DNA of 35,937 nt, taken from contig NZ_JAKZAM010000040.1 of NCBI RefSeq assembly GCF_022538055.1, forward strand, positions 1-35,937, written 5' to 3'. This document shows positions 23,849-30,144 of this stretch, in pieces. The notes below the pieces were generated by a model. That model was not told the origin of the DNA and ran no database searches. It saw only the letters and a program-made list of their open reading frames with translations. The DNA is from Cognataquiflexum nitidum (GTDB taxonomy: Bacteria > Bacteroidota > Bacteroidia > Cytophagales > Cyclobacteriaceae). The position numbers and the translations under genes are program-made. Position 1 is the stretch's first letter. The number at the start of each line of letters is the position of its first letter.

Positions 23849-26503
23849 ATGGAGTTAAAATCATACCAGCGGAAAGTATTAGAAAATCTGGAGCAGTACT
23901 TGGAGTATGTTCAAGTAGAGAATGACCTTAAAAAAGCATTCAACCAATATTGGGAGGATAAAATCGGCCCTTATAATCCTTTTGAAGGTACCGGAATGCA
24001 GCCTTACAAAAACAATATCCCAAACGCGGCTCATGTTTGCATCAAAGTACCTACTGCAGGAGGAAAAACATTTATTGCAGTAAATGCCCTACATTCTATT
24101 TTTTCGGCTTATGATTCAGCAAAACCAAAGGCTGTGATTTGGTTGGTTCCATGGAGTAATCTTTTACAACAAACTGTAAATACACTTTCTAATCCTGAAC
24201 ATCCTTACAGACAAAAGCTAAATGCTTTATTCAATAACAGGGTGGAAGTTTACCAAAAGGCTGATCTGTTACAGGGTTCTAATTTTAATCCAACAGTTGT
24301 AAAAGACCAGCTGAGCATCTTCGTAATGAGTTTTGCCAGTTTAAGGGCAAAGAACAAAGACGATAGAAAAGTATATCAGGAAAATGGGCAATTGGAATCA
24401 TTTGTGTCGCAATACAAAAGCAATGAACATATTCTGAGTGACTATGATGATACTGCACTTATCAATGTGTTGCGCTATCTCAATCCGGTCTTGGTGGTAG
24501 ATGAAAGCCACAATGCAGAAAGTGATTTGAGTATTGATATGCTCAAAAATCTGAATCCATCCTTTATTCTTGACCTGACCGCTACCCCAAAACAGAATAG
24601 CAACTTAGTGAGCCTTGTTCCTGCTATTGAATTGAAAAAGGAACACATGGTAAAGCTTCCCGTGATCGTGTACAACAACCACGATAAAACAGAAGTCATC
24701 AACAATGCACTGCACTTACAGCGGAAATTAGAAATACTGGCAAAAAAAGAAGAAGCAGAAGGAGGAAGATTCATCAGACCCATTGTGTTGTTCCAAGCCC
24801 AACCAAAAACAAATGATGACAATACAACTTTTGAAAAGCTAAAGGAGCAATTGCTCAGTTTGGGAATTCCCAAAAACCAAATTAAAATTAAGACAGCCAA
24901 TATTGATGAATTGAAAGGTATTGACCTGTTGGATAAAGACTGCGAGGTAAGATACATCATCACAATCAATGCCCTAAAAGAAGGTTGGGATTGTCCGTTT
25001 GCTTATATATTGGCTTCTCTAGCTGACAAATCGAGTTCCGTAGATGTTGAACAAATCCTAGGTAGAGTGCTACGCCAGCCTTATGTCCGACGTCATAAAG
25101 CATTTCAGCTTAACCTATCCTATGTCCTTACTGCTTCTGCCAAGTTCAATGAAACTTTGCAAAGCATTGTAAAAGGATTGCTCGAATCAGGATTTAGCGA
25201 AGATGATTATCGCAAAGTCGATAAAATGACAGAACAGGACAAGCAAATTGTAAAAGTTGATCCTGTTGAAGCTTTCTTATTTCCCGAACAACAGACACCC
25301 GAACAATCAGAAGAAATCATCGATAATACTAGGGTTACTTTTGATCCCAATGCACCATTTGAGAATATAGATGAAGATCAAGAACCTATAAATTCTGCAA
25401 TTCAAGAAATAGAAACACTTGCCCAAGAGCAAAGCAAACAACTAGAAGAATTGATCAAAGAGCAGGAAAAACAACCTGTAGACGAAAACATATTTCAAGA
25501 AATGGGTTCAAAGGTAAAGCGATATAAAGTCAAAGAATCAAACAAGGGGTTGATTGAAAAGATAGAATTTCCTCAGTTTTTCATCAAAGTAGCTGCGAGT
25601 GATATTTTCGGGACAGATCAGGAATTGCTTAATAGGGAATCATTACTCAAAGACTTTAAACTGTCTGAGGAAGATATAAAAATTGATTTTGATAAAATCT
25701 CTTCCGATCTCTACAAGATTGATTTGGAGGAAGCCAAGAAAAATGAATACAGACCTTCCTTTACTAAAATTGAGGACAGTATGGTTAGAGAACCGATCGC
25801 AGAATACATTTTGGCCAAACCAAAGGAAAATCAGATCATAGATATTACTCATCAATTGATGCAGGTAATCGGGAATATGTATCCTATACCTGACCAAGAA
25901 ATTAAAGTTTACATTGGGAGAATTCTTAAAAATATGAATTCAGAACAACTGAGGGATATTTTGGTAAGAAAGTGGAGCTATACCGATAAAATAAAATCCA
26001 AGATCCGTCAATTGTCAGATAACTATGCCGAAGGACGTTTTATGGATTTGGTCAAGTCAAAGAAGATAATCACCAAGGGATGTTGGAAACTAGGAAAGGA
26101 GATTGTTCCGGGAAATATTGGTTCTTCTATTGGAAATTCCTTGTATGAGAAAGAAGGGATCATGAATAATTTTGAAGAAAGAGTAGCTATGGAAATAGGT
26201 ACATCTTTAAACATTTCATTTTGGCACCGAAATTTAGAACGTGGGAAAGGGTTTTATATCAATGGATTTAAAGCAAATCACTATCCTGATTTCATCCTTC
26301 AAACCAAATCCGGAAAGACTATCTTGATTGAGACTAAGGGAGATCATTTGGATGGGTCTGACAGTGAGGCAAAATGTCGACTTGGAAATGAATGGGAAAA
26401 ACAAGCGGGAAATGACTTTGCTTACTTTATGGTCTTTGATAAAAAAGAAATTAAAGGAGCTTTTACATTAGATAAAGCCAAAGAGTTGATAAGTGCGATG
26501 TGA
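23849..26503 (+). CDS. res: Type III restriction endonuclease subunit (Res)
   Basis: An 884-aa superfamily 2 helicase-nuclease. Walker A PTAGGKT (68-74), motif II DESH (218-221), LDLTATP, and the motif V/VI region EGWDCPFAYILASL with VEQILGRVLRQ drive ATP-dependent translocation. The C-terminal endonuclease has YPD814FIL...IE828-T-K830G, the PD-(D/E)XK active site. The ATG at 23849 (MELKSYQRKVLENLEQ) is the typical Res start. The frame stays open upstream to 23738, but those 37 codons are repeat DNA, so they are excluded. Together with Mod it forms the type III enzyme. The mod-res gap of about 860 bp, containing the GxxExxY gene, is unusual because these genes are normally adjacent. Confidence 0.93.
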   Translation: MELKSYQRKVLENLEQYLEYVQVENDLKKAFNQYWEDKIGPYNPFEGTGMQPYKNNIPNAAHVCIKVPTAGGKTFIAVNALHSIFSAYDSAKPKAVIWLVPWSNLLQQTVNTLSNPEHPYRQKLNALFNNRVEVYQKADLLQGSNFNPTVVKDQLSIFVMSFASLRAKNKDDRKVYQENGQLESFVSQYKSNEHILSDYDDTALINVLRYLNPVLVVDESHNAESDLSIDMLKNLNPSFILDLTATPKQNSNLVSLVPAIELKKEHMVKLPVIVYNNHDKTEVINNALHLQRKLEILAKKEEAEGGRFIRPIVLFQAQPKTNDDNTTFEKLKEQLLSLGIPKNQIKIKTANIDELKGIDLLDKDCEVRYIITINALKEGWDCPFAYILASLADKSSSVDVEQILGRVLRQPYVRRHKAFQLNLSYVLTASAKFNETLQSIVKGLLESGFSEDDYRKVDKMTEQDKQIVKVDPVEAFLFPEQQTPEQSEEIIDNTRVTFDPNAPFENIDEDQEPINSAIQEIETLAQEQSKQLEELIKEQEKQPVDENIFQEMGSKVKRYKVKESNKGLIEKIEFPQFFIKVAASDIFGTDQELLNRESLLKDFKLSEEDIKIDFDKISSDLYKIDLEEAKKNEYRPSFTKIEDSMVREPIAEYILAKPKENQIIDITHQLMQVIGNMYPIPDQEIKVYIGRILKNMNSEQLRDILVRKWSYTDKIKSKIRQLSDNYAEGRFMDLVKSKKIITKGCWKLGKEIVPGNIGSSIGNSLYEKEGIMNNFEERVAMEIGTSLNISFWHRNLERGKGFYINGFKANHYPDFILQTKSGKTILIETKGDHLDGSDSEAKCRLGNEWEKQAGNDFAYFMVFDKKEIKGAFTLDKAKELISAM

Positions 26504-26541
26504 GAGAATTGTAGATTGAAACAAAAGCATAATTCTAAATA

Positions 26542-26589
26542 AAAAACCTCAACCCTGAAAGGAAATTTCCATTTTGGGTTGAGGTTTTT
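26542..26589 (+). terminator. Terminator with perfect 14-bp stem after res
   Basis: AAAAACCTCAACCC pairs exactly with GGGTTGAGGTTTTT. The loop holds a GGAAATTTCC palindrome. The stem ends in T on both strands, so it could work in either direction. Confidence 0.9.
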
Positions 26590-26591
26590 CC

Positions 26592-26599
26592 TATTTTTG
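26592..26599 (+). promoter_or_regulatory. -7 box (TATTTTTG) immediately before the DUF2490 gene
   Basis: A perfect TAnnTTTG whose last base is five bases before the ATG at 26605. The predicted transcription start would fall at or next to the start codon, implying a leaderless mRNA. No convincing -33 TTTG was found at the usual spacing. Confidence 0.45.
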
Positions 26600-26604
26600 T
26601 GGCT

Positions 26605-27375
26605 ATGGGTTTTTTGAATAAAACAGTTTTTCTATTCATTTTTTTCTTTCTGTCACATTCGATCAAATCGAGTGCTCAGCAGCAAATTGAGTCTAATTAT
26701 GAAACTTGGTGGGGAGTGATGACCTCCGTGCGGGTATCCGATAAATGGTCTGTCTGGAATGATGCCCATTTTGTGGATGAAACTTTTTTTATATACCGTA
26801 CAGGCATGACCTACCACAACAAACGGGACAATCTTGTCACCACAGCAGGGTACAGTTGGTTACGACTTACCACGCCTCTTTCGGAAGGGAGACTGATCCG
26901 AACAGAGCATCGGCCTTGGATGCAAACCACCTTTAGGGTTCCATCTACAAAAAAGTTAAGCACAAGTTTCAGGTTCCGATATGATGCCCGATTTATCCAA
27001 AATCTCGAATCAGGGCAGTTGGCAGAGGGGTTTTCTTTCAATCACCGGTGGAGATTCAACAATGCACTGCGGTACCGTTGGGGTAATGTCCTCAGTCCAA
27101 ACACTGTTTTGAGCACCAGTTTACTGAATGAAGCCTTGTTTAGAACCGGCCAAGGTCCGAATGGGGTCAGGCATGAACACCGAACCCACTTGCTCATGGG
27201 GCTATCAAAGGGGCCAATTACCTATTCGGCAGGATATATTGTAAGGTATATCAATATCAGTCCCGAAAGGGCTAGACTCAATCACGGCATGGTATTTTGG
27301 ATGACCATAAATCTGAATACATTTAAGAAAAAAACCACTCAATTTGTAGAATTCCCCGAGGACCATGTCAATTAA
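26605..27375 (+). CDS. DUF2490-family outer-membrane barrel protein
   Basis: A 256-aa protein. The ATG at 26605 is preferred over an in-frame GTG at 26599, which overlaps the -7 box. Signal peptide MGFLNKTVFLFIFFFLSHSI through SSAQ. The barrel pattern is ETWWGVMTSVRVSDKWSVW, FFIYRTGMTYHN, TTAGYSWLRLTTPLSEGRL, IRTEHRPW and SFRFRYDARFIQN, a DUF2490-type outer-membrane barrel of unknown function. It is strongly similar to the next gene at 27522 (shared WWG-MTS, YRTG/YRSG, LTTP-SEG and RPEHRPW-like segments), so the two are a tandem duplication. The terminator at 26542 isolates it from res. Confidence 0.85.
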   Translation: MGFLNKTVFLFIFFFLSHSIKSSAQQQIESNYETWWGVMTSVRVSDKWSVWNDAHFVDETFFIYRTGMTYHNKRDNLVTTAGYSWLRLTTPLSEGRLIRTEHRPWMQTTFRVPSTKKLSTSFRFRYDARFIQNLESGQLAEGFSFNHRWRFNNALRYRWGNVLSPNTVLSTSLLNEALFRTGQGPNGVRHEHRTHLLMGLSKGPITYSAGYIVRYINISPERARLNHGMVFWMTINLNTFKKKTTQFVEFPEDHVN

Positions 27376-27521
27376 ATTAGATATACTCTTCTTTGCCAAT
27401 AACGCTACCTTTTTCTTCAGTTAGGACGGAAGACCGAAGTCGGAAGACAGGTGTACCGGGCATTTCAGTCCGAAGACAAGAATTATAATAGTGTAGCTAA
27501 ACCTTACATTGATTTTATTCG
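27376..27521. other. Short intergenic with GACCGAAG-type repeats
   Basis: Contains repeated GGAAGAC/GACCGAAG words around 27425-27450 and 27470. No promoter box was found for the next gene. Confidence 0.4.
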
Positions 27522-28271
27522 ATGAAAATTAAAATTTTGACAATAATCCTTTTTACATTTTTTGGACGACCTGTTTTGGCTCAGGAGGAAGTAGATACCG
27601 AATCTTGGTGGGGATTGATGACTTCAGGGGAGATCTCCCCGAGATGGTCTTTGTGGTTGGATGTCCACCATGTTCCCCAACTTTTTGTGATTTATAGGTC
27701 AGGAATTACATACCATACCATCGACAAAAAAGTGACATTGACGGCTGGTTATGGATACCTCGGATTGACTACTCCATTTTCTGAGGGGAAACTGATCAGA
27801 CCCGAACACAGGCCTTGGGGTCAGGCAGTTTACCGGTTACCTGGCAATGGACCTTTGAGTGCCAGTTTTAGGCTCAGGTATGATTTGAGATTCAGACAAA
27901 ACTATAGCCTGACAGAATTGACGGATGATTTTTCTCTTAATTACCGGTACCGATTCAATATGAGTTTGAGGTATAATTGGGGAGATAGATTGAGTCGTCA
28001 TTTTAATTTTTCGAATACCCTGTTCAATGAATCATTGATAACCACCGGACCCGGCCCTAATCCATTACCTTTTGAACACAGGGTTTTCTTTTTGTTTGGC
28101 TTTCAGAAAAAAGCGGTCACCTTCTCACCTGGGTATCATGTCAGGTTTGGGACACCAAATTTTGGAAACCTTAGAATAAACCATGGCTTTGTCCTATGGA
28201 TTAATTGGAATTACAATTTCAAAAACCTAAAAAAGCACTCCCTGAAGGAAGATCCGGCTGATAAAATGTAA
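27522..28271 (+). CDS. DUF2490-family outer-membrane barrel protein (tandem paralog)
   Basis: A 249-aa protein. Signal peptide (MKIKILTIILFTFFGRPVLA-Q), then a barrel parallel to 26605: ESWWGLMTSGEISPRWSLW, LFVIYRSGITYHTI, TLTAGYGYLGLTTPFSEGKL, IRPEHRPWGQAVYRLPG, SASFRLRYDLRFRQN, then the end HGFVLWINWNYNFKN. The two tandem genes differ mainly in the extracellular-loop-like segments, as expected for a duplicated barrel. It ends near a hairpin at 28277. Function unknown; probably an outer-membrane protein. Confidence 0.85.
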   Translation: MKIKILTIILFTFFGRPVLAQEEVDTESWWGLMTSGEISPRWSLWLDVHHVPQLFVIYRSGITYHTIDKKVTLTAGYGYLGLTTPFSEGKLIRPEHRPWGQAVYRLPGNGPLSASFRLRYDLRFRQNYSLTELTDDFSLNYRYRFNMSLRYNWGDRLSRHFNFSNTLFNESLITTGPGPNPLPFEHRVFFLFGFQKKAVTFSPGYHVRFGTPNFGNLRINHGFVLWINWNYNFKNLKKHSLKEDPADKM

Positions 28272-28276
28272 AAAAT

Positions 28277-28333
28277 GATTATCCGCTTATTTGCCAACAG
28301 GTCAAAATGGAGCTTAAATGGCAGCGGATAATC
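28277..28333 (+). repeat. Long imperfect hairpin after the DUF2490 pair
   Basis: GATTATCCGC (28277-28286) and GCGGATAATC (28324-28333) are perfect inverted arms. A nested TGCCA/TGGCA pair extends the stem with a bulge. The same GATTATCCGC word occurs in the 1742 element. Confidence 0.55.
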
Positions 28334-28591
28334 TTTCCATAGATCACAGTCGACAGTCCATGCCTGTCCGACGAGACAAAGCCGCGGCCATTGTACTTAA
28401 ATCCAAGGTTTTTTTTTGCTTTTGGTAATAAAGCGGACACACAGAATAGAAGAATCCCGGCCGAGGATTCTAAGCCTTGACCGGGATTTTAATTCAATTT
28501 TTATTTAGGGCCGTCACGTACAAAGAAAACAAACATTAGCAAGAGGTGCTATCGACTGTGGTCTGTCGTCCGCGGACGATTTAAATTATTC
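28334..28591. other. Intergenic with terminator-like hairpin and GACTGTCGACTG-type repeats
   Basis: Holds CACAGTCGACAGTCC near 28346 and TCGACTGTGG near 28550 in opposite orientation, and a hairpin at 28453-28488. No gene seen. Confidence 0.5.
28453..28490 (+). terminator. Terminator-like hairpin
   Basis: AATCCCGG pairs with CCGGGATT (28453-28460 with 28481-28488), followed by a TT-rich tail. It may end the DUF2490 transcript. Confidence 0.6.
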
Positions 28592-29242
28592 TTATTGTTT
28601 TCTGATGACTCCCTCTTCCAGCATCCTTTCAAGCACTACCTGGGCAAATTCAGAGGAGAATTTTTCCATAGATGTTGGGTTCAGGGTTTTGGATTGGGCT
28701 GACCAAACCAAAAGTTCTGACTTGACATCATAAATATTGATTTCGATGAAATACCGTCTGTCATTGACAATATGTCCCGGGGTCATCATCATTCCATGAT
28801 TCATCCCCCAAAATCCTCCAAAATTTCCACCCATTCCCCAACCAGGGCCTCCCATCATCATCGGTCCACCCATCATCATGGCACCTGGAATATAACGCTG
28901 CTCATCCTGAACATCTATTAAAGTCATGGTCATGATGGCATCTTGACCGTTTTGGTTAACCACATTCATCATGGCGTTTTTATCCAAGTCTGTGCTCATC
29001 CAAAAGTTAGGACGAATAGTCGCATTACTCGTGGTGGACCTGATGCCTAGAGAGGATAGTTTTGTCCTGACATCATCTTCTATAGTTTGTCTTTTGGTCA
29101 CATCACCAATAATGGCGGCAACATAAAGGTTATTGTATCCACCTTGGTATTTATCTGGACTTGTCCATGACCTTGTGATTTTTGTGGCAGGAGAGCAGGC
29201 TGCAGCCAAAATTAGAAAAGCGAAGAATAAGATTTTTTTCAT
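28592..29242 (-). CDS. DUF4136-like lipoprotein with Met/Gly-rich insert
   Basis: A 216-aa lipoprotein with lipobox LAAA-C16. The start SPATKITRSWTSPDKYQ and the repeated strands resemble DUF4136-type envelope lipoproteins. Residues about 121-155 form an unusual low-complexity insert (AMMMGGPMMMGGPGWGMGG, then NFGGFWGMNHGMMM) rich in Met, Gly and Trp with one His. Met-rich clusters can bind Cu(I) in periplasmic proteins, so metal binding is conceivable, but no assay or fold evidence is available. Downstream of the insert are RYFIEINIYDVKSELLVWSA and a helical end. An NlpE-like gene lies just upstream on the same strand. Confidence 0.75.
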   Translation of the reverse strand: MKKILFFAFLILAAACSPATKITRSWTSPDKYQGGYNNLYVAAIIGDVTKRQTIEDDVRTKLSSLGIRSTTSNATIRPNFWMSTDLDKNAMMNVVNQNGQDAIMTMTLIDVQDEQRYIPGAMMMGGPMMMGGPGWGMGGNFGGFWGMNHGMMMTPGHIVNDRRYFIEINIYDVKSELLVWSAQSKTLNPTSMEKFSSEFAQVVLERMLEEGVIRKQ

Positions 29243-29479
29243 ATTTAAGTGTTTGTTTTGGAAAAATGAATTTTTGTTTTATCAAGTGTGTGTGCAATTA
29301 TAGCGGTAGATTGGATATTCATTTAAATTCCTGTGTAAATACTGAAACGCCTAATACACCCCAGGCTGACCACAGGAGGAGGTCTTCCCACTTCGTCTCA
29401 ATAGCTATCGGAATCCTTCGCTAATGAAGAAAAATATGAGGTTAATGGCTTAGAAGCTTATATTCAAGTTTGTTTTTTA
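29243..29479. other. Intergenic, no gene called
   Basis: Contains a plus-strand 80-codon frame at 29182-29424 that mostly overlaps the start of the lipoprotein gene and looks spurious. The stretch 29360-29420 has a repeat-like, relatively GC-rich composition. Confidence 0.4.
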
Positions 29480-29950
29480 TTACTTTTTTAACTGATATTT
29501 CTCCGCTAAATCTCCTGTAATTCTACTGCCGGTTTCGTCTAGATGAAAAAGAATATTTTCTCCTACGAAATATTGATTGGGAATATCTTCGCCTGTCAAT
29601 GTAATGGTATTGCCCGCTTCATTCCATGTAAATGTCCCCGAAGTTTCAATTACATTTTGATTTTCTGAACCGAGATAGGTAATTTTTTTGGTGTAAGAAT
29701 TTTCTGTGCCTAGTTCGATAATGGTTTCAATCCCTTCGCAATCTGCACATGGAAGGATACCTCTATAAACTCCAAAAAAATCAAGTGAATTGCTGGCGCT
29801 ATGCCCATCATCCAGGGTTGATTCTTCGCTCTCAAACATGGAATCGTCTACGATCAAATCGTCTTTTTCTACATTTTTCTGACAACTCCAAAGAAAAATG
29901 CTAATTAGAATCAACGAAACAATAAATGGATTTCCAGATTTTCGATTCAT
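29480..29950 (-). CDS. NlpE-like lipoprotein (copper-resistance NlpE N-terminal domain type)
   Basis: A 156-aa lipoprotein with lipobox LWS-C23 and an acidic linker (about 30-55). The NlpE-type core starts FFGVYRGILPCADCEGIETI, containing the signature CxxC (C68-A-D-C71) followed by E-IxELG, then a strand repeat (YTKKITYLG, SGTFTWNEAGNTITLTG) and a closing segment up to EKYQLKK. NlpE-like proteins are outer-membrane lipoproteins linked to copper tolerance and envelope-stress sensing; here the C-terminal domain of E. coli NlpE is absent. It is on the same strand as the Met/Gly-rich lipoprotein, which may suggest a copper or stress link. Confidence 0.85.
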   Translation of the reverse strand: MNRKSGNPFIVSLILISIFLWSCQKNVEKDDLIVDDSMFESEESTLDDGHSASNSLDFFGVYRGILPCADCEGIETIIELGTENSYTKKITYLGSENQNVIETSGTFTWNEAGNTITLTGEDIPNQYFVGENILFHLDETGSRITGDLAEKYQLKK

Positions 29951-30080
29951 TTGAAATTGACCAATTAATTACTTTGCAAGATACATGTAAATTGAGACTG
30001 GGACAATCATAGTTAATTGTTTTATTCCAATTTTGGACAAAAAGGAGCAGATAAGTTTGATTTCTGATAGAGCCTAAAAT

Positions 30081-30110
30081 TTTGATTGACTTTTGTTTTG
30101 ATTAACTTTC
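30081..30110 (+). promoter_or_regulatory. Candidate promoter for glycogen phosphorylase
   Basis: TTTG at 30081-30084 and TAACTTTC at 30103-30110 (one mismatch to TAnnTTTG) with 18-bp spacing, about 35 bp before the ATG. Confidence 0.45.
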
Positions 30111-30144
30111 GGGCTACAAAAGGCTTTGTCAACTGAAAATATAG

